64,000 bases of DNA from Alnus glutinosa (taxonomy: Eukaryota > Streptophyta > Magnoliopsida > Fagales > Betulaceae), in NCBI RefSeq assembly GCF_958979055.1, contig NC_084888.1:8355501-8419500 (forward strand). The letters run 5' to 3'. Both the position numbers and the translations under genes were made by a program. The notes beneath the pieces were generated by a model. That model searched no databases. It worked only from the letters and a program-made list of their open reading frames with translations, and was not told the DNA's origin. Shown in pieces: positions 31,250 to 41,975 of the stretch. Position 1 is the stretch's first letter; the number at the start of each line of letters is the position of its first letter.

Positions 31250-32542
31250 ATGGCTAACCAACCCGCTCGTCCATGGTTCCGTTTAGCTTCCATGTCCCGC
31301 CCAGCCGCCCCAGCCCCAGCCGCAGCCCCAGCCCCGCCTCCAGCCCCAGTCCCAGAGGTGCCACGCCCACCTGTAGTTCGGCCTACCTTTAGGCCATTGG
31401 CGCCTTCTCAGCCAATTCAAACTCAAGAGCCCACACCACCACCCGCAGCTTCTCCGCCGCCAGCACCGGCTCCTGCCACTTTTGCATCGCCACCTCCTGT
31501 TGCCACTAGGCCCACTACCGCCTCAGTTCCATCCTCTCCAACTCCGAGGGCTTCCGCTCCTTCGTCATCAGTGCCGACAAGTCCAGCCCAAAAAGCGACA
31601 ATATTACCGCCTTCTACAGTGCCTCTGGTCACATCCACATATTCAGTGCCATCATCACCTAAACCCACCACTGTTGCAGCTCCTTCCTCTTCAGTGCCGC
31701 CTTCTCCACCAACCCCTAAAGCAGTGCCGCCATCCTCCCCTTCGGTTCAAACTTCTCCGATTGCACAGACTTTCCCCACTACCAGAGCTGCCATCACCGC
31801 CACTGCTCGCGCGCCCAGCCCTAAGATCGTTAAGCCTGCCGCTGAAAGCCCACCCAAAACCTTTAAGCCTACTACCGCTCCCCCACCCTCTCCTCTAAAC
31901 CTGCCACCTTCCCAATTTAAGTTGACCGAGACGGAGCCCGAGCAAAAGATCCCAATGGAGGCCGAGCAGAAGACTGTGCTGGTGCAAAAGACCATTGAAA
32001 GGCCTAAGCCGTGGATCGGTACTGGGTATGGCGACTCACAGAGGGAACTTGGTGAGACTTACAACAAGCCTAGCATTATCCGTAATGGACAGCAAGGTGT
32101 GGAAACCAATAAGGAGAAGGAGAAAGGCAGCCACAAAAAGGTTTCGGATTCTGAGGAGATGGGTATGAGGGTCATAACAATTGCTGGCGAAAACAAAGGT
32201 GCTTCCATGGAACTAATCCATTCCCCAAACAAACATGACCCTCATTATCTTCATAAGAAGGGCAATCCTAAAAATGGAACCCGTGGAAATGATCAGTCGG
32301 AAAGTTATTCCAGTAGTGATAAGGAGGGGAATCCAAAGAAGGACAAGAGTGCTCAAAAAGGCAAAGCAACAAATTCAGTGCCCATGAATGCCTTCATGAA
32401 CAGCAATGTCCAGAGCATTAACAACTCCATCCTCTATAATTCTTCATTGACTCACCATGACCCTGGAGTGCACCTCGCTCTCTCCAGGAAGCCCTCTGGC
32501 GAGTTCCAGGTCAAGGATCGCGTTGATGGCAGCCAGAATTAG
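31250..32542 (+). CDS. Proline-rich protein, 430 aa, intronless
   Basis: A single open frame starts MANQPARPWFRLASMSRP. Residues about 19-225 are dominated by Pro, Ala, Ser and Thr with many SPP, PSSP and APAP runs. Residues about 230-380 are highly charged (EPEQK, NKEKEKGSHKK and similar) and probably disordered. The last 45 residues (NAFMNSNVQSINNSILYNSS, then HHDPGVHLALSRKPSGEF) look like a compact conserved tail. There is no hydrophobic signal peptide, so despite extensin-like composition it is unlikely to be a secreted wall protein; nuclear or cytosolic placement is an inference. A TATA box is at 31153 and AATAAA signals at 32614 and 32744, so the unit looks complete. The function is unknown. 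Confidence 0.82.
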   Translation: MANQPARPWFRLASMSRPAAPAPAAAPAPPPAPVPEVPRPPVVRPTFRPLAPSQPIQTQEPTPPPAASPPPAPAPATFASPPPVATRPTTASVPSSPTPRASAPSSSVPTSPAQKATILPPSTVPLVTSTYSVPSSPKPTTVAAPSSSVPPSPPTPKAVPPSSPSVQTSPIAQTFPTTRAAITATARAPSPKIVKPAAESPPKTFKPTTAPPPSPLNLPPSQFKLTETEPEQKIPMEAEQKTVLVQKTIERPKPWIGTGYGDSQRELGETYNKPSIIRNGQQGVETNKEKEKGSHKKVSDSEEMGMRVITIAGENKGASMELIHSPNKHDPHYLHKKGNPKNGTRGNDQSESYSSSDKEGNPKKDKSAQKGKATNSVPMNAFMNSNVQSINNSILYNSSLTHHDPGVHLALSRKPSGEFQVKDRVDGSQN

Positions 32543-32613
32543 GGAGAGACGTCGAAGGTTTTTCTTTTTAATTACTTTCGTTTTTCAAGTTAGGCTACTA
32601 TATGTAAGACAAA

Positions 32614-32749
32614 AATAAAGGTGGAGTGATTATATAAAGCGCTTATAAGCGGGGCTTGGATTCTGATTCTTCATGGTTGGGTTCCACTTCCAGTGGAGTG
32701 TAGCTGAAGATCGTCCATTGCCTATATATGTTTCGTAAATTGTAATAAA
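32614..32749 (+). terminator. Poly(A) signals after the proline-rich protein gene
   Basis: AATAAA occurs at 32614-32619 and 32744-32749, 72 and 202 bp after the stop. Confidence 0.55.
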
Positions 32750-34230
32750 AGGAGCGGTTTGCTAATTGCTATATCTACGAACCTTTATTGAACCGCGGTC
32801 GCATCCCCAGCATGGAATTCGGCCGTTAATTCAACGTGAATATTGAATATTTCTAAATAAAAAAAAAAAAAAAATGGTTGATGTAATTATTATTCAGTCT
32901 GCATGTCTCTGGCTTAGTATCATAAAAGAGAATGGCTGGACTAGCTAGGGGGATTAACGCTGGGCCTAATCGACCTAACCCAGTCCCAATATGTATAATG
33001 AAATCAAATTGACTCCAACTCCAACTTCAATTAAGCATTAATTATTAGATCTATTGTACGTCTTAGTTAAGAGGAGTCACAGAAAGAATAGGTTCAAAAT
33101 CAAAATCGGTTCCTAGCCTTTTCAAGTCCTCGTGCAGCCGTACGAATTCCCTTTCTACATGAGTTTCTGTATGCATAAATGACCAATGAATATAATATAT
33201 TCTAACATGTAAGAAGAATCCTAAACCAAAATAATGGGTAGCCAATAACAAATATTTAGCTAATTAAAGAGTACATTTTTCTATTTTAGTTACAAAACAC
33301 TTACATCCAACTAAGCATTTTAGTTATCCACCTTTACCATTTCATTTAAAATGTTATTTTTACTTTTTTTTGTTTACTTATTTTCACTATTCCCAAAGAG
33401 GAGAGAATCAAATTATTATTTTTTCTTTAAAAAAAAAAAAATTAATTTAACTTATGCGCCCATAAGTTATTGAGCATTGTAGTAGCTAGTCAAATCTTTA
33501 GCCAGAAACTAGCCGGATGTGGAGTGCTCAATATGAAAGAATTTTCATTTTACAGAGTAATTCTTCATAACTCTATGAATAATATTATATTCTCTTCTCA
33601 CATGATAATTAATCTCAAAACTGAAATTCATGCTAGATTTACCATTTATATGAGTGGACTGGTTATATTGCTTTCCGCCTAAAGGTAATGAATAGTAATA
33701 AATAATTTTTTCTTGTTAGTAATATGAAAAATGCTAAATACAATACTCTCATCCGGATTTGGCTTTTATCCTGTAGAAATAATTAAATCATATATGCTTG
33801 TTAAAATAATGAATGGTTGAGATTTAATTTCAATACTTTAAAAGTCAAACATTAACAAATCGTTTATTGATATTGACGCCGTCTCTTTAGATAGATGAAT
33901 TCAATAAACTTTCCTGCTTATATTTGACTACTCGTGGTTGGTTTATCTCAACTGCACGTTCCTTAACAGCTCTGGTGGGCGGTGCCCATCCCATGTATCA
34001 CAAATTTTTGTAATTGTTAGCTTGTGGGTTAGATTTTTCCAGTGGCATCTAGAACCAAAACAAAGATGACAGGCATGAGAAAAAGATATGGGTGAATGGG
34101 ACATATCAAGAAGATGAATGGAAAAACACAGGAAGAATAAGAAGATCTTGGAATTCAACTGTATAAAAGAATATTGTTGTTGAAGGAGAGGCAAAAGAAT
34201 ATCGGTGAAAGAAACAAAAGCAACACAAAA

Positions 34231-34274
<44 letters not shown>

Positions 34275-34324
34275 AACTGAGAAGAGTAGACGGGGAGAAG
34301 AGTAGACGGGGAAATGTTTCCTGC

Positions 34325-34389
<65 letters not shown>

Positions 34390-34530
34390 CACGCGATTCT
34401 GTGGGGTGCTAAGATTGTAGATTCATATCTATAATTGTGTACATAGAATACCATGGAAAGGAAATGCACAATGTGCAAGGAAAGAGAATCGTACCTACTC
34501 GAACATCAAACCAATGTGTAAACTAAACAC
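32750..34530. other. Non-coding stretch with microsatellites
   Basis: It contains a (GA)n run at about 34235-34271 and a long (TA)n run at about 34327-34382. No gene is supported. Confidence 0.5.
34235..34382. repeat. (GA)n and (TA)n microsatellites
   Basis: About 18 GA units (34235-34271) and about 28 TA units (34327-34382), separated by a 12-bp tandem duplication of GAGTAGACGGGG and a short spacer. Confidence 0.92.
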
Positions 34531-34536
34531 ACATAA

Positions 34537-37500
34537 TGTAACGCCCAGACTCAAAAGACCCTAGTCCATTAGCCTTAAAGTCTCATAGGTGCAATGTTAC
34601 ATTTTAGAACGCTAGAACACTTATAAACTATTACCATGCATGTCATGAGAAAAATAATATTTTTGCGAAAGCATAAATAAGTTCTTAACATAAAGAGTAC
34701 ACAATAACACAACTTAATAAGTTAAGTGATCCATTTTTTTTTGTTTGTTTGTGCTCGATGTTCTTACTAACTTAAAACATAGTTTGACAGAATATAAATG
34801 CAATAACAGTAACATAGTGGATGATACGATGGCCCCAAAAAGCCTAAGCATTCCGGCCACCAACCCATTTGCTTCAAAACCTGAAAAGGGGGAGAAAGTA
34901 AGGGGTGAGCGAAAGACTCAGTAAGTAATATTCCCAACTGAGTTAAAACGGTTGAGGTTGAAACCTTTTGAAATAAGGTAACATGAAAATTTGAAGGTGG
35001 GACTTAAGCATATAACATAAAATAATTACTTGAATTAAACTTCATTTTTCTGTCATAAAAACATTTTTCTTAGTTTTACTAAACAAAACATGTCTAGAAT
35101 AATTTCATAAAACAACTTTTTTCATCAAACTTGATACAAAGACGTGATTTTTGAATGAGTAAAAAATTTATCTTTTCACTTGTCATTTATGACCTTGTAT
35201 ACAATTACGTCCTGTATACATGGGGTTGTGTGATCCAACCTTCAAGGATCAGGTAACACTCGTGGTCGCGAGGTGCCCTGGTCAGTTGATTAAATTCTGG
35301 GTGTACTCATCATGACAACTTAGTGATGTCCACACCTTCATGTAACCGTAACTTCAGTGTGGCGCACTCCATTCTAGCCCGGTACCGTACTACTTTTCCT
35401 TAGGCCGGCCAAGTGTCTTAAAATAGTCATTTACATAATTTGGTTCTACCTTACACATGATTATTCTTTACTTCTTTAAACTTTCAGTAATCATATAAAT
35501 TAGCATGTGAAAAGGGTACCACTTCTTTCCGTAACACTTTCCTTACTGGGAAAGTTTCCTAAAATGAAAACTTTTCTTATTTAGAAACTTTCCATAAATG
35601 GAATTTTTCTTCATTTGAGAAAAATGACTAAAATAGAAGCTTCCCTTATTTGAAATCATCCTTTTGATACTAAGCATTTATACCCACTTTTGAGTGATAA
35701 TCTAGTTATAAATCATTTTAATGTAATGAGATTTTTAAATCATATGATGACATGAAAAAAAAGAAGAAGAACATATATAAAGTACTAACAAATTATGATA
35801 AATGTCATAATAACTAATAAGTACATGTCATTAAAATATTTAAGATAATAATAAAGCATTACTTTGCAGGGTAATCAAACTTTCAAAATAATCTATCATA
35901 ACATGTATAGTACGAAATTGAAAATCTTTAGAATTGAAATGCATTTGGAAGGAGTAAAGAATACCACTTACCTTGCTACTGCGGTAAAGGTAGGCGAGAA
36001 TCTTGAATAATAAAGTTCATCTAGGTTGGCACAGAGCTAGCTACTCAAAGACTTTAATTAAAAGTCCGTCGTCTCTTATACAACCTTCCCCAACCTTCCC
36101 CACCCTTCCCCTTATTAAAAGAGATTATTATCATTATTATTTTAAATTATTATTATTATTTTGTTATTAATTAATTAATTAATTAATATTATTTTTTTAA
36201 AAGAATCTCCAAATTGTTTTTATGGGGGCTTGGGTCAATAATGGCCTATTTGGACATCATTCTAACTAGGTTAAGCACTAAGGCCCATAACTCACTAATT
36301 GGGTCTAAACTAGTGCTCTTCACTTAGCCTACTTGGCCCATTGGCCCAAAACACACATAAAGTTATCCACTTAATAAATTTTGGATCAAACACCCACTCA
36401 AACATGCCATGGAAATAAAATTTTCAGATTTAAATCATAGCCTTTCTTGATGTCTTACATGAGAAATAACATATTTTCTTAAAATAGTTTTAACATCACT
36501 TTAAATGTTAATGTTTAGAAATATTTTATAACTCAAAAGAACCATGCTATAAAACTTTTTGGTTATAAAAGATTATGACCTAATCTAAAATCCAAACTCA
36601 CTACTCATTTTTAAAACCATTTTTCACATCATTTCACAACTATGGACTTTTGGTATGAATTCTAGGTCATTTCCATGAAGAATATTATTGAAGGGTCATT
36701 ATGAAATCTTCTTTAGAGCAAGGTGGTGTTCATATGTTCATACACTTGGTTATTTACAAAACTCTTGGTCATTTAATTAGTTAAGGTAAATGTGATTTAA
36801 GAAAATAATGCATAAGGTACATAGGTTTGGTTACAACACATACTTTTATGAGGTTTTCTTAACATGTGTTTTCATGGTATAAAAAGAAATTTAACAATAT
36901 ATGGATTAAATTACCTAATAAAATAGTAGTCTCATTTTCATAGTTTAAACAAAGATTAATACAACATAAGTAAAATCTCTCATCTAGGATGAAGCATGAT
37001 ATTACATGGTTTTAAATATCCAAATAAAATATAACATACAAGTTAAAACATAACATAAATGGTAGCTTGAAAGAGGAGAGGATGTGTTATTTACAAAGTT
37101 AAGGCGAAATTCACACTAGAACTCAAAGGCTTCTCTAGCTAGTAAAGGAGTGGGATGAGTTCTTGGAGGAGTTGAGATGTGAGGAAAAAAGAAAGAGTAG
37201 ATGGAGTGAAATGAGAGGGGTGGACATGTGAAATGAGGGAATTGGAGGCAAGGAACAAGCTTCATTTGGGGAAGTCAAAAATGAGTCATGCTCTTCCAAA
37301 TGAAGAAAAATTGCTTCTATTAACTAGTCCATCCCATGTAAAGCTTACTTTTCTTTTTACTTAAGTGGTCGTATGCATGGAGTGGTTTATGATTCCAAAA
37401 CAACTTAATTAATAAGGGTCATTTATAATTAAACATGATTGGAGTTAGTTAATGTACATAATTAAAAGAGGTCATGTAATTACATTAAAATCATAAGGTT

Positions 37501-37692
37501 TTATTTCATATTGTTCTATATAGCATATGTTATAATTAATTTTTAATTTATGAAATCAAGTATTTTCCATATCTCCTTTAGAGGGTTTAATCCAGTCTTT
37601 ATTAAGCTTACTAGGCCTAATGACATTGGTTCCTAAGTTTAGGCTCAAGACCTTGGTCAAAATTTCCTAAGTATAAACATGAGGGTGTTAGA
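34537..37692. mobile_element. Probable solo LTR, 3.16 kb
   Basis: The segment starts TGTAACGCCCAGAC and ends GAGGGTGTTAGA. Its edges are short inverted repeats typical of plant Gypsy LTRs (TGTAACRCCC...GGGYGTTACA), with the final CA mutated to GA. The 5-bp sequence CATAA flanks both ends (34532-34536 and 37693-37697). The inside has no ORF of note, is A/T-rich, and contains a GGGGTGAGCGAAAGACTCAG block. LTRs over 3 kb are known in the Del/Tekay group; that placement is an inference. Confidence 0.65.
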
Positions 37693-37880
37693 CATAAGGT
37701 CCTACGAAAACAACAAAAATATAAGAAGCAAAAAGCAGTTGTGTGAGAAATAATAATAAAGAAGATGAGAACATAATATGGAAGTTAGGAGAAAATTTGA
37801 TTGTAAACCACAAGGAAATTGATGAGCTGATTTGTCAACTTGAACCTCACGCATTTATCTTCTATTCGAAATTAAGTCTT

Positions 37881-38213
37881 TCATTCACTTTGATGGAATA
37901 TCTTCGGTAATTGATGCTGGTGTATCTCCTCTTCCATTGCTGATTGCCAACAATCTTCTTCTACGGCTTGGAATGTGAGAGGCTCATGATCAACATATAG
38001 GCAAAAAAGATTAGTTTCTCCATCTTTTGTTTGCTCATAGATTTTCTTGAGACTTCTCATATTAATTGCACTTTGATTTGTGGAGGATCTGCTGTTGCTA
38101 TCTCCCATAGAAGGTGTAGAGTCCCTATGTGCTGAGGATGGTGTTGTAGGCTGAGAAGATGGTGGGGTACTTGGTGGAGCTTCTGTTGAGAGCAAATAGG
38201 GCTCCTCCAACAC
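37881..38213 (-). pseudogene. Start of Copia RT region
   Basis: A Ser/Pro-rich linker is followed by EPLTFQAVEEDCWQSAMEEE, the usual lead-in to the Copia RVT_2 domain. The frame ends soon after, and no RT catalytic box is found. Confidence 0.8.
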
Positions 38214-38280
38214 TTGTTGTTCTTTGGCCTTGTCTTCATTGCTCTAGCTCCACACACTTTCTTCATCAAAGATAACGTCT

Positions 38281-38629
38281 CTACTGATCACTACTTTTTT
38301 TTGCTAGTGGGTTGTAGAGCTTGTATGCCTTTGACTCTTTGCTATATCCGAGGAAGATACATTTCTCACCACGATCATCAAACTTCTTCCTCTTGAATTC
38401 AGAAACTTGAAAATATGCAACACACCTAAAGATTCTTATGTGGGCAACACTTGGCTTGTAACCGCTCCACGCCTCTTGAGGTGTCATATTCTTGACACTT
38501 TTGATAGGACATCGATTGAGTAGATATGTTGAGCATGCCACAGCTTCTGTCCATAATTGTTTTGGCAGTCTTTTCTCATTGAGCATGGTTTTGGTCATAT
38601 TAAGAATGGTACGATTCTTTCTTTCGGCA

Positions 38630-38667
<38 letters not shown>

Positions 38668-39260
38668 TGGTGGGTAAGCTGCAGTAAACTGATGCTTTAT
38701 TCCTTGTTCCATGCAATACTTATCAAATTCTTTTGAGGTGTATTCACTACCTCGCAGGGACGGAGTTAGAAGTTCTTATGGGCAGGGGCCAATGGCCAGT
38801 AAATTTTTTTGGTAGGGGCCAAATAAACTAAATTTTTATTTTTACCTTATATTTTTTAATTTTTTAGAATTTTTTTTTTCCATCTAATAATAATTTTTTT
38901 TTAGGAAATTGGGGGGGGGGGGGGGGGGGGGGGCATGGCCCCTGCCAGCCCCCCTCCCTCCGTCCCTGCTACCTCGGTCAGAGCGGAGAGTTACAAGCTT
39001 GTGACCACTTTGATTTTCAACAAGAGCTTTAAAGTTCTTGAATACAATAAAGGCAGCTGACTTTTCTTTAAGAAAATAAATCCAAAGTTTTTTGCTAAAG
39101 TCATCAATAAATGTAATAAAGTATCTATTACCTTCTAAGAACATGGGCTTTATTGGTCCACATATGTCAGTATGAAGCAGCTGCAATGGTGACGATCGAT
39201 GCTCTCCAAGATTTGTCGCTGGGAAAAGGAAGTCGTGCCTGCTTGCTAATTATACATCCT
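38281..39260 (-). pseudogene. Copia integrase, split by a MITE
   Basis: The core reads LLHTDICGP (first Asp), FIDDFSKKLWIYFL and LRSDRGS, then the MITE at 38968-38755 intervenes. It resumes with GIKHQFTAAYPPQ, a run of lysine codons from a 33-34-nt A tract (T on plus, about 38633-38666) where a QNG-type motif is expected, and AERKNRTILNM with the catalytic Glu. The C-terminal part (CVAYFQVSEFKRKKFDDRGE) is readable. Confidence 0.9.
38755..38968. mobile_element. hAT-type MITE, 214 bp, 8-bp TSD (family member 2)
   Basis: It is inserted in the Copia integrase. Ends CAGGGACGGAG and CTCCGTCCCTG are perfect 11-bp inverted repeats. The duplication CTACCTCG lies at 38747-38754 and 38969-38976. The body matches the copy at 29926-30133, but its G run is expanded to 23 (38911-38933). 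Confidence 0.93.
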
Positions 39261-39900
39261 TCACAAATGTTGTTCGATGGCTTGATCACTAGTATTCCAT
39301 GCATCATGCCATATGAAGATAGTAGTTTTAAACCGTTTCCATGACGCATTTTCCTTGAATCCATAAAAGCACTTCTCGGTCTTTATATTAAGATATAATG
39401 GGAACATGTGATTATTGGTCATTAGAACATTAGCCACAATCCTTCTACACGTATCTCTCAAAGTAAGAGAGTAGTCCTTCATATGTATGTTATACCCTTT
39501 CTTGAGTAGCTGCCCAAAGCTGAGAATGTTGCTTTTCATGTTAGGCACATAATAAACATTAGAAATATACTCTTTCTCACCATTCTTTTGATAGATTTTT
39601 ATTTTCCCTTTGTATTCAAATGGGAGTTTGGAGGAGTATCCCAAATTCACATTTTCGTGAACTCCTTTTATGAGTTCTACGAATAGATCTTTCCTCCGAC
39701 ACATATGATTGCTTGCGCCAGAATAGAGGTACAAAGCCTCATATTGTAAATCTGAATCATCATGAGCGAGAAGTAAGGTAGACTCACCACAAACATCATT
39801 TGTTGCTTATGCAACATTGACTTGTTCATCGTCTTTGTGCCAACAATCTGAGGCATAATATCCAAACTTCTTGCAGTTGCAGCATTGGATATTCTTGGTG
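39261..39900 (-). pseudogene. Copia zinc knuckle, protease and GAG-pre-integrase
   Basis: The knuckle CCNCKKFGYYASDCW has the CX2CX4HX4C spacing with the His changed to Tyr. It is followed by YSGASNHMC, a protease active site where the usual D-S/T-G is now Y-S-G. Next come VYYVPNMKSNILSFGQLL and a pre-integrase segment with CEGC. Loss of both key residues means it is dead beyond its frame breaks. Confidence 0.85.
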
Positions 39901-39909
39901 TTTCCACGT

Positions 39910-40660
39910 CTATGTGTGGATCTTTCTCTTCCTTGGTTGCCTTCTCATTCTCGACCTCTGAAGCTTTGATTCACCTGTTGACTTTGGCTAGGTCTTTAGT
40001 AAGTACCACGTCCCTGGCTTTTACCAAGGCCACGATTGGAGTTGGATTTTCTTTGATAATTTATAGTCAATTTTGACTCTAGTGCGTGTTCCAATACAAC
40101 AAAATTAGGATTCTTCTGCATCCTTTGCTCATGTATTTGTAGTGAACCCAACAACTCCTATTTTTAAGTTTCTCCAAGTCCTTAGAGTACTCTTCGATAT
40201 CTACAAATACATGCTCAAATTTAGAGGAAAGGGATTGAAGTACCTTTTCAATGACTTGAATGTCATCGAGCTTGTCATGGTTTCTTTTCAAACTATTCAC
40301 AATTACCAACAATCATGAAAAATAATCAGACATCGATTCTCCATCCTTCATGTGAAGAGCCTCGAACTCGCCTTGTAATGTTTGGAGGGACCTGTCTCAC
40401 CTGTTCGTCTCCTTTGAAGATGGAAGCTAAAATCTCTCATGCTTGTTTACTTGTCGTTGCTTCAACAACTTTCTCGAAGGTAGACTCATCCAACCCTTGA
40501 TTGAGTAGAAACAAGGCATTTTTATCCTTCTTCATCTGCTCCTTAAAAGCCTTCTTCTCATTTGCTGTGTATTCAGCTTCTTCCTTTTCAGTGGGTTCCA
40601 TAAATCCGTTGGTTATGAGTTCCCACTGATCTTGAAAACCCAAATAGGGCTCTCATTTGG
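39910..40660 (-). pseudogene. Copia gag fragment
   Basis: The minus strand reads GFQDQWELITNGFMEPTEKE, then KDKNALFLLNQGLDESTFEK, then a shifted LDDIQVIEKVLQSLSSKFEH. These are typical Copia gag (UBN2/RVT_2-associated) motifs. The frame is broken near 40437 and 40312. Confidence 0.85.
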
Positions 40661-40755
40661 ATAAGCAACGACCAATAGTTATCTTTTGATAATCTAGGGC
40701 TTTGTTGCTAGACACTATTGGATTCCATTTCCAGAAGGGACGAAAAATGGGAATT

Positions 40756-40768
40756 GGCTTTGATACCA
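40756..40768 (-). other. Copia primer-binding site
   Basis: The minus strand reads TGGTATCAAAGCC, one base from the usual initiator tRNA-Met complement, three bases after the LTR end. Confidence 0.8.
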
Positions 40769-40771
40769 ATT

Positions 40772-41115
40772 TGAAAGACAAACTAGTTTACTAACTAGTC
40801 ACATGTATGTTTCTCTTTCACTCTGTCTTTTTTATTACTAAAAGACAAAATATGACTTAGGAAAGAGTGGAGGAATTCTTCTTCACTTTCTCATATATCA
40901 AAACACCTTACAAATCATATATATAGGCATACAAAAAACAAACGTCCAAAGCATTTTCTTCTCCCTCTTTATTATAATAAACACCAATAACATCATCTAA
41001 GTTAAGACTTCAATTTAGGAAACCAAAAGACATTGGTTTAAGAAACCAAAGGCCATTAAGTAATCAAAAACATAAGAATGTTATTTAATAGAGAAGCAAA
41101 AGAAGCAATCTAGCA
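40772..41115 (-). repeat. Copia 5' LTR (outer boundary uncertain)
   Basis: The inner edge is set by the PBS (TG on plus at 40772). The outer edge is taken as the CA at 41115. Without the other LTR or a duplication it cannot be confirmed. Confidence 0.5.
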
Positions 41116-41445
41116 GACGGTTATGTATGTTGTTCTTGTTAATTTTTGTTCTTTAATGGCTTTATCAGTTTGATGGTTTTAAATCTCTATAGATCTTGTT
41201 AATTTTTGTTCTTTAAATCTGGTTCATTTTTAGATATGTTTTGATACTTTGAATACTTTCTTTTATATATGTTTGTTTTTAGATCTCTTTAAATCTCATA
41301 CTTTGACTACTTTCTATTTTGATCTGGTGCTTGAGTACATAAAATAGATATCTTTCTAGCATCACATACACAAAAGCACAAATAAACAAGATTTAATATT
41401 ATAAATCTTGGTTTGTTTTGATCTGGTGCTAGAAATTTTTGCAAA
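41116..41445. other. AT-rich non-coding stretch
   Basis: GTTAATTTTTGTTCTTTAA and TTTGATCTGGTGCT recur within it. It may be intron sequence brought along with the kinesin fragment that follows. Confidence 0.35.
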
Positions 41446-41560
41446 GAATATTTTTGTTGAGGTGGAACCATTGAACCAATCCTCAAATCTGTAGTTGATG
41501 GGCATAATGTATGTGTCCTAGCTTACGGCCAAACAGGATGGCACAAATGAGAAACTAGGA
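41446..41560 (+). pseudogene. Kinesin motor-domain fragment
   Basis: The plus strand reads FVEVEP, then after a short GAACCATT duplication that shifts the frame EPILKSVVDGHNVCVLAYGQ followed by TG. It then jumps to DGTNEKPG. In plant kinesin-14 motors these flank the P-loop segment GTGKTFTM, which is missing here. Part of the last block (a 54-bp piece) is repeated 111 bp later at 41644-41697. It is a dead fragment. Confidence 0.78.
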
Positions 41561-41834
41561 ATTCTTTGTTACAGTAATTGAAATTTGGATTTAATTTGCT
41601 ACTGCATTTATGTGGTTGAATGATGATGGGCTGAAATGAATCTACAGGATGTCACAAATGAGAAACCAGGATTTCTTTGTTACAGTAATTGAAATTTATT
41701 GATTGAATTAGGCCCAATACCTTAAAAGTTGGGCTAAATCGTTTTAATAAAGTTCAAAAAAGCTTAAATGAAGTCCAAAAAAGTAGGCCCAATACTTAAA
41801 ATAGGCCCAAAAAGTAATTTTTTTTTTTTTTTAA

Positions 41835-41967
41835 TACTACTTGGTCTGGATAACTAGAATATCCGGTTCCGGAGCCGGTTATTGAAATTCAATAATCAGG
41901 GACCCTGGAGCCGGTTCCCGGTTATTACCCAATAACCGGGAACCGGCTCCGGGTTTACACCCCTAGC
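41835..41967. mobile_element. Terminal part of a hAT-like element
   Basis: GGTTATTGAAATTCAATAAT and CCGGTTCCCGGTTATTACCC, with further CCGGTT/AACCGG motifs, lead to an end TTTACACCCCTAG. This is a common form of plant hAT-like termini. The other end was not found, so size and duplication are unknown. Confidence 0.45.
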
Positions 41968-41975
41968 ATTCAACA

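Larger units (their letters stand above)
37881..41115 (-). mobile_element. Degenerate, 3'-truncated Copia retrotransposon
   Basis: On the minus strand it has an LTR remnant (about 41115-40772), an initiator-Met PBS (40768-40756), gag (40660-39910), zinc knuckle and protease (39900-39261), integrase (39260-38281), and only the first part of the RT polyprotein region (38213-37881). RT core, RNase H and 3' LTR are absent. Frames are broken many times. The integrase-before-RT order makes it Ty1/Copia. Confidence 0.92.

Noticed and set aside
31423..31995. Minus-strand and shifted ORFs over the Pro-rich gene
   Set aside because: Shadows of the GC-rich proline codons; the plus frame has start context, TATA and poly(A) signals.
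37698..37880. The 3' LTR of the Copia element
   Set aside because: No match to the sequence right of the PBS at 40772-41115.
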